Positions 7,380 through 15,250 of a stretch of 64,000 nt of DNA are shown here, piece by piece (the first letter of the stretch is position 1; the number at the start of each line of letters is the position of its first letter). Source of the DNA: UBA2357 sp046295975 (lineage in GTDB: Bacteria; Pseudomonadota; Gammaproteobacteria; Burkholderiales; Rhodocyclaceae); assembly GCA_046295975.1 (NCBI GenBank), contig JBKBMG010000005.1, positions 72,953 to 136,952 of the forward strand, read 5' to 3'. The position numbers and the translations under genes are program-made. A model generated the notes under the pieces. The model saw only the letters and a list, made by a program, of their open reading frames with translations, did not search any database and had not been told where the DNA came from.

Positions 7380-9632
7380 ATGAACAGACATCAATTTTCC
7401 GATCTGGATGGCCAGGATCGGAGCGAACATCGATCTGGCGCCGACGCGGTTGCTGGCGACGAGATCCGCATCGGCGAGATCGTCGCCGCCCTGCTCAGCC
7501 ACAAGTGGCTGATCGTCGCCCTGACCGCCCTGGGGCTGTCCGTCGGCGTGGTGGTGATCTACCTCAGCACGCCTGAGTACCGAGCCGATGCGATCATCCA
7601 GGTCGAGGAAGGCGGTCGTGGCATCTCGGCGCTGACCAGCCTGCAGCCCTTGCTGGATGACACCACCACGGTGGACGCCGAGATGGAGATCATCCGCTCG
7701 CGGATGATTCTCGGTCGGGTGGTGGAGCGGCTGCGCCTAGAGGTCCGTGCCGAACCCGCCTACTTTCCGCTGCTTGGGCGCGCGGTGGCGCGTCGCCATG
7801 CGGGTGGGGAGGTGGCCGACCCCTTGCTCGGGTTTGCCTCCTATGGCTGGGGGGGTGAGCGGATCCGGGTCGAGTCCCTGTCGGTGGCCGATCACCTGAT
7901 CGGCGAGCAACTCACGCTGACGGCGTTGGAGGACGGCCATTTCGAAGTGAGCTGGGGCGACGAGATGTTGATCGAACGCGCCCGCGTCGGCGCTGCGGTG
8001 GAGTTGCCGGCGATCACCCTGTTCGTCTCCGAGTTGCTGGCACGTCCGGGGACGCGCTTTCAACTGAGCCGGGTATCGCGCGAGGAGGCGGTCGCCAGCC
8101 TGCGTGCGGGTCTGAGCGTTGGCGAGCGTACGCGCAAGTCCGGCGTGCTCGGTTTGTCGCTGGTCGGTCAGGATCGCGCCCAGATCGCCGAGGTGCTCGA
8201 CGAGATCCTCAACACCTACGTGCGCCAGAACGTCGAGCGTCGTTCCGCGGAAGCGGAGAACACCCTGAAGTTCCTGGAATCACAACTGCCGGCGCTGAAG
8301 AGCCAGCTCGACGCGGCCGAGGCGGCCTACAACAACTACCGCCAGTCGCGCGGTTCGGTCGACCTGACGCTGGAGACACAAAGCGTGCTGCGGTCGGTGG
8401 TCGACGTCGACAACGAAATCGTCAAATTGCAGCAGCAGCGCGAGGAATTGCGTCAGAGCTATACCCCGCAGCATCCGCGGGTGGTTGCCCTGGACGCCCA
8501 GATCCAGCGCCTGGGCGGTCGCCGCTCGTCACTCGAGGAAAGCGTCGCCAAGCTGCCAGACACGCAGCAGACCGCCTTGCGGCTGCGGCGCGACGTCGAA
8601 GTGACCAATGCGCTGTACATGAGCCTGCTCAATACCGCCCAGCAGTTGCGCGTATCCAAGGCCGGCACCGTGGGCGACGTGCGCATCATCGACTCGGCGC
8701 TGAGCGCCCGTGACCCGATCAAACCGCGCAAGGCAATGATTCTGGCCGCGGCTGCAGCCGCCGGACTGTTGCTCGCGCTGGGGTTGATCTGGCTGTACCG
8801 CCTGATGCGCGTCGTCGTCGAAACCCCGGAGCGTATCGAGCAGGCGCTCGGTCTGCCCGTCTATGCCACCATCCCCCACAGCAAGACCGAGGTCGGTTTG
8901 ACGCGGCGCCTGAAGGAAAGCCGCGCGGCGCGCGGCAAGGGCGTGCTGGCAATGGTCGAACCGGAGGACGATGCCATCGAGAGCCTTCGCAGCCTCCGTA
9001 CCACGCTGCATTTCGCGCTGTTCGATGCGGCCGGCACCGGCGGATCCACCCATGGCTCCATTCAGATTACCGGCCCCAGCCCCGGGGTGGGAAAGAGCTT
9101 CATTTCGCGCAACCTTGCGTCGGTGCTGGCGCAGGCGGGACGCAAGGTGGTGTTGATCGACGGCGATCTGCGCAAGGGGCACTTGCACAAGGAGTTCGGT
9201 TTGCCACGCGAGGGCGGCCTGTCCGAGTTCATCAGCGGCGTCCAGGATCTGGACAGCGTCGTGCGGCCGACCTGTATCGACGGCGTGAGCCTGATCACCA
9301 CCGGCGTGTTGCCGCCCAACCCGTCCGAGCTGCTCATGCACCCGCGCTTCAAGGGCTTGCTCGATGCCCTCGGACAGCGCTTCGAGATCGTGCTGATTGA
9401 TGGCTCGCCCATCCTCGCAGTGTCCGACTCGGCGATCATCGGCCGGCACACCACCGCGACGCTCCTGGTCGCGCGTGCAGGCATGCATCCGGTGGGCGAA
9501 CTCGACCAGGCCGTGCGCCGTCTCGCGCAGGCGGGCGTTGCGGTCAAGGGCTTCGTGTTCAACGACTTCGATCCGCGGCTGCAGCGCTATCGCTACGGTT
9601 ACGGCGGTTATGTTTATCGCTACAAGTACTGA
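7380..9632 (+). CDS. Wzc-type chain-length regulator / BY-family tyrosine autokinase
   Basis: Inner-membrane co-polymerase controlling polysaccharide chain length and export, with a cytoplasmic autokinase. The 750-residue product has a Wzz domain with membrane helix at residues 43-62, a long periplasmic coiled-coil segment, a second helix near residue 460, and a BY-kinase domain. Walker A (GPSPGVGKS, about residue 564), Walker A' (VLIDGDLRKG, about 590) and Walker B (IVLIDGSPILAVSD, about 670) are visible. The C-terminus is a tyrosine cluster, RYRYGYGGYVYRYKY, the expected autophosphorylation tail. GGAAG precedes the ATG at 7380. The phosphatase at 12239-12676 is the likely partner that removes these phosphates. 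Confidence 0.93.
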   Translation: MNRHQFSDLDGQDRSEHRSGADAVAGDEIRIGEIVAALLSHKWLIVALTALGLSVGVVVIYLSTPEYRADAIIQVEEGGRGISALTSLQPLLDDTTTVDAEMEIIRSRMILGRVVERLRLEVRAEPAYFPLLGRAVARRHAGGEVADPLLGFASYGWGGERIRVESLSVADHLIGEQLTLTALEDGHFEVSWGDEMLIERARVGAAVELPAITLFVSELLARPGTRFQLSRVSREEAVASLRAGLSVGERTRKSGVLGLSLVGQDRAQIAEVLDEILNTYVRQNVERRSAEAENTLKFLESQLPALKSQLDAAEAAYNNYRQSRGSVDLTLETQSVLRSVVDVDNEIVKLQQQREELRQSYTPQHPRVVALDAQIQRLGGRRSSLEESVAKLPDTQQTALRLRRDVEVTNALYMSLLNTAQQLRVSKAGTVGDVRIIDSALSARDPIKPRKAMILAAAAAAGLLLALGLIWLYRLMRVVVETPERIEQALGLPVYATIPHSKTEVGLTRRLKESRAARGKGVLAMVEPEDDAIESLRSLRTTLHFALFDAAGTGGSTHGSIQITGPSPGVGKSFISRNLASVLAQAGRKVVLIDGDLRKGHLHKEFGLPREGGLSEFISGVQDLDSVVRPTCIDGVSLITTGVLPPNPSELLMHPRFKGLLDALGQRFEIVLIDGSPILAVSDSAIIGRHTTATLLVARAGMHPVGELDQAVRRLAQAGVAVKGFVFNDFDPRLQRYRYGYGGYVYRYKY

Positions 9633-9664
9633 AAAGACATCCATTCAATCTGCAAGGTGAACGC

Positions 9665-10999
9665 ATGAAAATTACCGTAGTGGGAACGGGCTATGTAGGT
9701 CTGGTTTCGGGTGCGTGCCTGGCCGACGTCGGCAACGACGTGCTGTGCCTCGATGTTGATCCGCGCAAGATCGCGATGCTTGAGGCGGGCGAGATTCCCA
9801 TTCATGAACCGGGGTTGGACGAACTGGTGCGCCGTAACGTTGCCGCTGGTCGGCTGTCCTTCACCACCGACGTCGAACGCGCCGCGCGCTTTGGCGTCGC
9901 GCAGTTCATCGCGGTCGGGACGCCGCCCGACGAGGACGGTTCGGCCGACCTGCAGTACGTGCTCGCGGCCGCCGCCGCGATTGGTCGCCATATGGATGGC
10001 TACCGGGTGGTGGTGGACAAGTCGACGGTGCCGGTCGGCACCGCTGATCGGGTGCGCGAGGCGGTACGCGCGGAACTCGATCGACGCGGCAGCGATCTGG
10101 AATTCTCCGTGGTGTCGAATCCCGAATTCCTCAAGGAAGGTGCGGCGATCGACGACTTCCTGCGCCCGGACCGCATCGTCATCGGTGCCGAGGACGCGCG
10201 TGCCATCGATTGCATGCGCCAGATCTATGCGCCCTTCCAGCGCAATCACGACAAGCTGGTGGTCATGGATCTGCGTTCGGCCGAACTGACCAAGTACGCG
10301 GCCAATGCGATGCTCGCCACGCGTATCAGCTTCATGAACGAACTGGCCAATCTGGCCGAATTGCTCGGAGCGGACATCGAACTGGTACGCCAGGGTATTG
10401 GTTCCGATCCACGCATTGGCTGGCATTTCCTCTACGCCGGCTGCGGCTACGGCGGTTCGTGCTTTCCGAAGGACGTCAAGGCCTTGCTGCGCACCGCGAG
10501 CGACAATGGCTACGACCTGAAGGTGCTGAAGGCGGTCGAGGATGCGAACGAGGTCCAGAAGCAGGTGTTGGTCGACAAGATCGAGCGACGTTTCGGCGCC
10601 GATCTCAGCGGCAAGCGCTTCGCCGTCTGGGGCCTGGCTTTCAAGCCCAATACCGACGACATGCGCGAGGCGCCGTCGCGGGTCATCGTGGATGCGCTGA
10701 TCAAGCGTGGCGCCAAGGTCGTTGCCTATGATCCGGTGGCGATGGCCGAGGCCGAGCGTATCTTCGAGAGCGAACCGGGCATCAGTTTTGCCGGCCGGCC
10801 GAAGAGCGCACTCGACGACGCTGATGCCCTGGTCATCGTCACCGAGTGGAAAGAGTTCCGCAGTCCGGACATCGAAGCGCTCAAGACGCGGCTGCGCCAT
10901 CCTGTGGTGTTCGATGGTCGCAACATGTACGACCCGCTGCTGATGGCCAGCCACGGTATCGAATACCACGCCATCGGGCGGGGCAAAGCCGGCAGCTGA
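9665..10999 (+). CDS. ugd: UDP-glucose 6-dehydrogenase
   Basis: Oxidises UDP-glucose to UDP-glucuronate with two NAD+, supplying an acidic sugar for the polysaccharide. The 444-residue protein has the N-terminal NAD-binding motif GTGYVGLVSGACLADVG, the central dimerisation domain, the catalytic-cysteine motif GGSCFPKDVKAL and the C-terminal UDP-binding domain (WGLAFKPNTDDMREAPS). AAGGTG lies just before the ATG. It follows the kinase gene by 32 bp and is probably in the same transcript. Ugd is also a common substrate of BY-kinases, which fits the location. Confidence 0.96.
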   Translation: MKITVVGTGYVGLVSGACLADVGNDVLCLDVDPRKIAMLEAGEIPIHEPGLDELVRRNVAAGRLSFTTDVERAARFGVAQFIAVGTPPDEDGSADLQYVLAAAAAIGRHMDGYRVVVDKSTVPVGTADRVREAVRAELDRRGSDLEFSVVSNPEFLKEGAAIDDFLRPDRIVIGAEDARAIDCMRQIYAPFQRNHDKLVVMDLRSAELTKYAANAMLATRISFMNELANLAELLGADIELVRQGIGSDPRIGWHFLYAGCGYGGSCFPKDVKALLRTASDNGYDLKVLKAVEDANEVQKQVLVDKIERRFGADLSGKRFAVWGLAFKPNTDDMREAPSRVIVDALIKRGAKVVAYDPVAMAEAERIFESEPGISFAGRPKSALDDADALVIVTEWKEFRSPDIEALKTRLRHPVVFDGRNMYDPLLMASHGIEYHAIGRGKAGS

Positions 11000-11044
11000 T
11001 GGCGTAGGCGTGCCGTCAGCGACCGGGCGCACCGGGAGGAGACA

Positions 11045-12229
11045 ATGAGAAAGCACGACGCGGCTACGCCGTCGCGCAAACGCCGCCGCGGTTGGCGGGT
11101 GTGGGGGCCGCCAGCCGCGGCGGCGCTGTCCATGGGATTGGTCGTGCTGCTCTATCGCGGCCTCCTGGGAGGCGCCGATGGGCCAAGGGTTGAGCCGTCA
11201 CCCGTTCGCGCCACCACCTATGAACGTACCGCCGAATTGCGCCCGCTCTCCCTGCCCCAGGACGAGGGGCCGCACGTCAGTGCGACCGAATGGTGGTACT
11301 ACAACGGGCAGCTGTTCGGTGAGGACGGAGAGGCCCACTACTCGTTTCACGTCACGGTATTCCTGCGTGACGGTATGGTGCGGCATACCGTCTTCCATCT
11401 GTCCTTGACCGATCATCGCAGCGGCGTCCGGCACGAACGGCAACTGCGCACCGCTGGCATTCCGAGCGCGACGACCCAGGCCGGCTTCGATTTTGACTAT
11501 GAGGGATGGCGGGTGCGCGGCGACGGTCAGCAGCATGCGATCGCCTTCTCCGACGACGAGATCGCCATCGATCTCACCCTTGCCGACACCGCAGCGCCGA
11601 TGCTGCATCGGGAGAAGGGATCGCAGACCCCCGGCCTGCTCGACTTCGGGGATGCCGGCATCAGCTACTACTACTCCCGTCCGCGCCTCGCGACCCAGGG
11701 CAGCGTCGCGATGAATGGTGCCGACGCGGTGCCGGTGCGCGGTGAAGTCTGGTACGACCACCAATGGGGCGATTTCGAGGGGTCGCGCCTGGCGTGGAAC
11801 TGGTTTGCGCTGCAACTGGACGATGGCTCGAACCTGATGGTGTACCAGTTGTTCGACGCCGCAGGGGCTCATCTGATGACGAATGCCACGCGCCAGAGCG
11901 GCGATCGCTTGATTGCGATGAACGAAGAGGAGGTGCGCCTCGTGCCGCATGGTGGGTGGACCAGTGCCGCTTCGGGTGTGACCTATCCTGCGGCGTGGAC
12001 GCTCACCTTGCCCGAAGGCGAGCTGACGCTTCGTCCGTTGCGCCTCGAAAGCGAGCTGACGCTTCGTCCGTTGCGCCTCGAAAGCGAGTTCAACGGTCTC
12101 GAAACCACCTTCAAGTATTACTGGGAAGGTCCGGTTTCCATCGAGGGTGTGCTGGGTGGCAAAGGTTTTCTGGAAATGAGCGGCTACGACCACATCGCCG
12201 TCGACGGCTCGCAGACATCGCAGCCCTGA
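11045..12229 (+). CDS. AttH/CrtC-like lipocalin-fold protein, membrane anchored
   Basis: Member of the family containing carotenoid 1,2-hydratase (CrtC) and AttH-like proteins; the reaction here is unknown. The 394-residue protein has one N-terminal helix (about 19-38) preceded by Arg/Lys residues, so it is likely exported or anchored with its bulk in the periplasm. Family features include TEWWYYNGQL, the histidine-containing HYSFHVTVFLRDG, and VWYDHQWGDFE. It begins 45 bp after ugd with a GGAGGAGACA ribosome-binding site, so it sits in the polysaccharide operon. An exact in-frame tandem duplication of 33 bp repeats ELTLRPLRLES near residue 326. No carotenoid genes are nearby, so polysaccharide or lipid modification is more likely than carotenoid synthesis. 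Confidence 0.75.
   Translation: MRKHDAATPSRKRRRGWRVWGPPAAAALSMGLVVLLYRGLLGGADGPRVEPSPVRATTYERTAELRPLSLPQDEGPHVSATEWWYYNGQLFGEDGEAHYSFHVTVFLRDGMVRHTVFHLSLTDHRSGVRHERQLRTAGIPSATTQAGFDFDYEGWRVRGDGQQHAIAFSDDEIAIDLTLADTAAPMLHREKGSQTPGLLDFGDAGISYYYSRPRLATQGSVAMNGADAVPVRGEVWYDHQWGDFEGSRLAWNWFALQLDDGSNLMVYQLFDAAGAHLMTNATRQSGDRLIAMNEEEVRLVPHGGWTSAASGVTYPAAWTLTLPEGELTLRPLRLESELTLRPLRLESEFNGLETTFKYYWEGPVSIEGVLGGKGFLEMSGYDHIAVDGSQTSQP
12020..12085 (+). repeat. Perfect 33-bp tandem duplication inside the AttH/CrtC-like gene
   Basis: Bases 12020-12052 are repeated without a mismatch at 12053-12085. The unit is 11 codons, so the frame is kept and the protein gains a second ELTLRPLRLES. The lack of divergence suggests a recent slippage event. 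Confidence 0.97.
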
Positions 12230-12238
12230 TGCTTCGGC

Positions 12239-12676
12239 CTACAGCTTGCCCTGCCATCGGCCGACCTCTGTGGCGATGATGTCGTACACCGCCTGGTGCA
12301 CTTCGCGAGGTTTGCGGTAGGGGTCAGGCACCTCGGTCTGGCTCCAGTGCCCGAGCAGGAACGTCTTGCCACGCGCGAAAGTGTACTGGCCAACGAGATG
12401 TTCAAGTTGGCCGCGCTCCATCACCAGCACAAGGTCGCTCTGGCGGACCAGGGCGAGATTGATTTGCTGGGCACGGTGCGCGGCAAGATCCACGCCGTGC
12501 TCCCGTGCGACCTCGCTGGTCGTTGCGTCCGCCGCATGGCCGATGAGGGCGCCTAGGCCGGCCGAGATCACCTCGGTCGGGCGTCCGGCGGACGCGAAAT
12601 AGGCTCGAAGCAGGGCTTCGGCGAGTGGGCTGCGACAGATATTTCCAGTACAGACGGTGAGGACGCGGTTCAGCAT
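12239..12676 (-). CDS. Low-molecular-weight protein-tyrosine phosphatase (Wzb/EpsP type)
   Basis: Cytoplasmic phosphatase expected to remove phosphate from the Wzc-like kinase and so keep polysaccharide polymerisation cycling. The 145-residue protein has the CX5R active site CTGNICR (Cys9, Arg15) at the N-terminus and the general-acid loop DPY (Asp118). It lies on the minus strand, opposite to the kinase operon and convergent with the AttH/CrtC-like gene (9 bp between the ends), so it has its own control. A strong terminator for the upstream PEP-CTERM gene lies just before it. Confidence 0.93.
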   Translation of the reverse strand: MLNRVLTVCTGNICRSPLAEALLRAYFASAGRPTEVISAGLGALIGHAADATTSEVAREHGVDLAAHRAQQINLALVRQSDLVLVMERGQLEHLVGQYTFARGKTFLLGHWSQTEVPDPYRKPREVHQAVYDIIATEVGRWQGKL

Positions 12677-12693
12677 GGGCCGGTGGTGCGCGG

Positions 12694-12734
12694 AAAAAAC
12701 ACCGGCGCCGGAACCACTTTGGGTGGTCCGGCGC
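12694..12734 (-). terminator. Rho-independent terminator after the PEP-CTERM gene
   Basis: Read on the minus strand, a GC-rich stem (GCGCCGGACCAC pairing with GTGGTTCCGGCGC, one bulged base) is followed after a few bases by a run of six T. It ends the transcript of the PEP-CTERM gene before the phosphatase gene. Confidence 0.8.
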
Positions 12735-12829
12735 GGGCGGAAGTCTTCGGTGTGGCGGCGGTGCGGAAAGGGGAAGTGTCCGGTCCGCCGTTCGCGAGGA
12801 TGCTATCTGATGGCGAGCGCGTCAAGCAC

Positions 12830-13573
12830 TCAAGCGGCCTTGCGGCGCAGCGCGCCCAGGCCGGCCAGACCCAGGCCGAGCAGGGCGAGGGTGGCTGGTT
12901 CGGGGACGGCGGACACGCGTACGTCGCTGATCACGAAGCCGGTGCTGATCACGCCGTTGGGGTTGCCGCTGGTGGCGTCGATGATCGAGTACAGACCATA
13001 GAAACCGGGCCAGCCCTCTGCAGTTTCGGTGATCGACATTTCAATACCGTCGCCGAACAGCTGGTAGCTGACGTCGAACTGGCCGCCACCAGTGGGGATC
13101 AGGAAGGTCGTGCCCAGCAGATCGTTGAGCGCGCTCAGCAGCGCCGTGGTGGTTTCACCGGTGTAGCTGGAGGTGAAGCTGTTGCCGTAGAGGAAGTCGG
13201 TGTTCGACGAATCGAAGCTGTACGTGCGCTCCCCGGGAATGAGGCTGGTGGCGAACAGGCCGGAGAAGAAGGCCGAAGCCGGCAGGGCACCCGAGAACTC
13301 CGGGGTGCCGTCCTGGTTGATGTCCAGCGTGAGGTTGCCGCCACCGACCAGGTTGGTGGTGCCGGACGAGGGCACGTTGACGAATACCGAGCCATCAAGC
13401 CCGCGCGCAGACAGCGTGTAGGTGGCCGGGTCGCCGGGCATGACCGGCGTGCCGAGGCCGCTGATGGAGATGACGCCGCTCAGCGACGTGGTTTCGAGTA
13501 CGACGGCAGCGGACGCCGGCAAGGCGGTGAAGCCGATTGCCGCGACGGCGAACGTGGTGGTGAGTGTTTTCAT
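12830..13573 (-). CDS. PEP-CTERM sorting-domain protein
   Basis: Exported protein expected to be processed by an exosortase and displayed in or released to the exopolysaccharide matrix. The chosen ATG (MKTLTTTFAVAAIGF...) has GAGG 9 nt upstream; the longer frame adds five residues (MRSMS). The 247-residue product has a signal peptide cut near PASA, a Ser/Thr/Gly-rich, charge-poor middle with no recognised enzyme domain, and the C-terminal signal VPEPATLALLGLGLAGLGAL followed by RRKAA. It is a single-gene unit with a sigma-54-type promoter upstream and a terminator downstream. No exosortase gene is in the window. In Zoogloea, PEP-CTERM proteins are linked to floc formation; a similar role here is inference. 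Confidence 0.93.
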   Translation of the reverse strand: MKTLTTTFAVAAIGFTALPASAAVVLETTSLSGVISISGLGTPVMPGDPATYTLSARGLDGSVFVNVPSSGTTNLVGGGNLTLDINQDGTPEFSGALPASAFFSGLFATSLIPGERTYSFDSSNTDFLYGNSFTSSYTGETTTALLSALNDLLGTTFLIPTGGGQFDVSYQLFGDGIEMSITETAEGWPGFYGLYSIIDATSGNPNGVISTGFVISDVRVSAVPEPATLALLGLGLAGLGALRRKAA

Positions 13574-14032
13574 CGACATTGACCTCATTCGGTTCGAGGG
13601 AAAGCAGGGGGCCAGCTTGTGGGTCGCTCAGGTCGATTCCGGGTCGAGGCGTTCCGAGTGGGAAGGCCGTGGTCCGGCAACAATTGCATCGTCGTTCATG
13701 CACCGGAATGATGCGCTGCACGCGATCCGACCCGGAATGCGACCGTGCGTATGCTTGCAGCAAAAAATATGCCACGAAATGGAAGCCTTTGAGTTAAATG
13801 GCGATGCTTCTATGGCATGTTGAGAGCAGGTGTCGATGTGTAAAAAATGCCGACATTTCAATCTGTTGCAATATGAAACAAATTTAATTGAGTAAGTCTT
13901 GCCACGCACGGGCATGTTAAATGTATGAGTCATGGTGCCCACCAAATCGATTCTCTTTGGATTTGCTAAAAGCATGTTGCGGTGCAGGGTGGATAGGGTG
14001 GGCGCGATTCATTCACGCAAGCAGGAGATGTA
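13574..14032. other. AT-rich divergent regulatory region
   Basis: This 459-bp region separates the PEP-CTERM gene from the nucleotidyltransferase gene and is strongly AT-rich in its right half (about 13750-13980). It holds the minus-strand sigma-54-type promoter at 13759-13774 and a weaker GG-N10-GC match on the plus strand at 13813-13828. The candidate coding frames here have no ribosome-binding site or protein-like composition. The long leader before the PEP-CTERM start (about 175 nt) could carry post-transcriptional control, but I see no known element. Confidence 0.6.
13759..13774 (-). promoter_or_regulatory. Sigma-54 (RpoN) type promoter of the PEP-CTERM gene
   Basis: On the minus strand the bases read TGGCATATTTTTTGCT. 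This has the GG and GC doublets exactly 10 bases apart and matches TGGCA and TTGCW of the RpoN consensus. It points to the PEP-CTERM gene with a predicted start near 13748. Control of PEP-CTERM genes by RpoN with the PrsK/PrsR pair is known in Zoogloea; the matching regulator is not in this window. Confidence 0.75.
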
Positions 14033-15136
14033 ATGGCCAAGGGCATGATTTTGGCGGCGGGCCAGGGTACGCGGGTGCGCCCGCTGACGAAGAACCTTCC
14101 CAAGCCGATGGTGCCGATTCTCGGCAAACCGGTGCTCGAGTACCTGATCGAACATCTCGCCCGCTACGGCGTGCGCGAGATCATGATCAACGTCGCATAC
14201 AACCATCACAAGATCGAGAGCTACTTCGGTGACGGTCATCGCTGGGGCGTCGAGATTGGCTATTCCTATGAAGGGGTACGCGACCACGGCGAGATCGTGC
14301 CGCGTCCGCTTGGTTCGGCGGGCGGCATGCGCCGCATCCAGGATTTCGGCGGCTTCTTCGACGAGACCACGCTGGTGTTGTGCGGAGACGCGATCATTGA
14401 TCTGGACGTCGGCGCGGCGCTGGACGAACATCGCTACAAGGGCGCATTGGCCAGTGTGGTGACACTGGATGTGCCGCGCGACCAGGTCAAGAACTACGGC
14501 ATCGTGGTAGCGGATCAGGAAGGCCGGGTACAGTCCTTTCAGGAAAAGCCGGCGCCCGAGCAGGCCAGGTCCACGCTCGCGAGCACCGGCATCTATATTT
14601 TCGAGCCCGAAGTCATCAACCTGATTCCAGGTGGTCGCAGCTTCGACATCGGCAGCGAACTGTTTCCGATGCTGGTCGAGCAGGGCTTGCCGTTCTTCGC
14701 CCAGAAGCGCTTCTTCAACTGGATCGACATCGGACGGCTGTCGGACTACTGGTCGGTGCTGCAACGCGTGTTGCGCGGCGAGGTGGCGCAGATGGAAATG
14801 CCGGGGCGGGAGCTCCGCCCCGGTGTGTGGGCGGGCGTGAACACCTCGATCGAGTGGCACAACGTCCAGCTCGTGGGGCCGGTATACGTGGGTTCCAATG
14901 TACGCATCGAACCCGGTGTCTCGATCATCGGGCCGACCTGGATCGGCCACGGCTGCCATCTGCGAGCTGGGTCGCGGGTTGAACGCAGCATACTCTTCGA
15001 GTACACGCGGATCGGCGAGGGGCAGCGCTTTGTCGAGAAGATCGTATCTCCTCACTACTGCGTGGACCGCAGCGGCGAAGCCTTGTACGTCGGCGACGAC
15101 AATACCCCGCTGCGCTGGGGCGACGCCCGGGGCTAG
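14033..15136 (+). CDS. Sugar-1-phosphate nucleotidyltransferase (NDP-sugar pyrophosphorylase family)
   Basis: Makes an activated NDP-sugar from NTP and a sugar 1-phosphate. The 367-residue protein has the N-terminal nucleotidyltransferase signature GMILAAGQGTRVRPLT followed by KPMVPILGKP, the metal-site aspartate in LCGDAIIDLD, FQEKP, and a C-terminal left-handed beta-helix with hexapeptide repeats (about residues 275-330). AGGAGATGTA precedes the ATG. It resembles mannose-1-phosphate guanylyltransferase-like and glucose-1-phosphate thymidylyltransferase-like proteins; the true substrate pair cannot be read from sequence. Its place beside the export genes suggests it feeds the same polysaccharide. 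Confidence 0.88.
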   Translation: MAKGMILAAGQGTRVRPLTKNLPKPMVPILGKPVLEYLIEHLARYGVREIMINVAYNHHKIESYFGDGHRWGVEIGYSYEGVRDHGEIVPRPLGSAGGMRRIQDFGGFFDETTLVLCGDAIIDLDVGAALDEHRYKGALASVVTLDVPRDQVKNYGIVVADQEGRVQSFQEKPAPEQARSTLASTGIYIFEPEVINLIPGGRSFDIGSELFPMLVEQGLPFFAQKRFFNWIDIGRLSDYWSVLQRVLRGEVAQMEMPGRELRPGVWAGVNTSIEWHNVQLVGPVYVGSNVRIEPGVSIIGPTWIGHGCHLRAGSRVERSILFEYTRIGEGQRFVEKIVSPHYCVDRSGEALYVGDDNTPLRWGDARG

Positions 15137-15250
15137 CCCTACGCGCGGACCTTGGCAGGGCGGGAGCGTCGTGATTGACGGATGTGGGGGTGGCGGGGAT
15201 ACTTCAAGCGTCATGTCCCCTCCAGCCCACGCTTTCCAGGGAGTCGTCGT

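Noticed and set aside
13813..13828. Possible plus-strand sigma-54 promoter TGGCATGTTGAGAGCA for the nucleotidyltransferase gene
   Set aside because: The doublets are correctly spaced but the -12 part lacks TTGC, and it would give a leader of about 190 nt. Too weak to list as a feature.
13628..13975. 115-codon minus-strand frame in the AT-rich gap
   Set aside because: It overlaps the sigma-54 promoter and has no ribosome-binding site or protein-like pattern.
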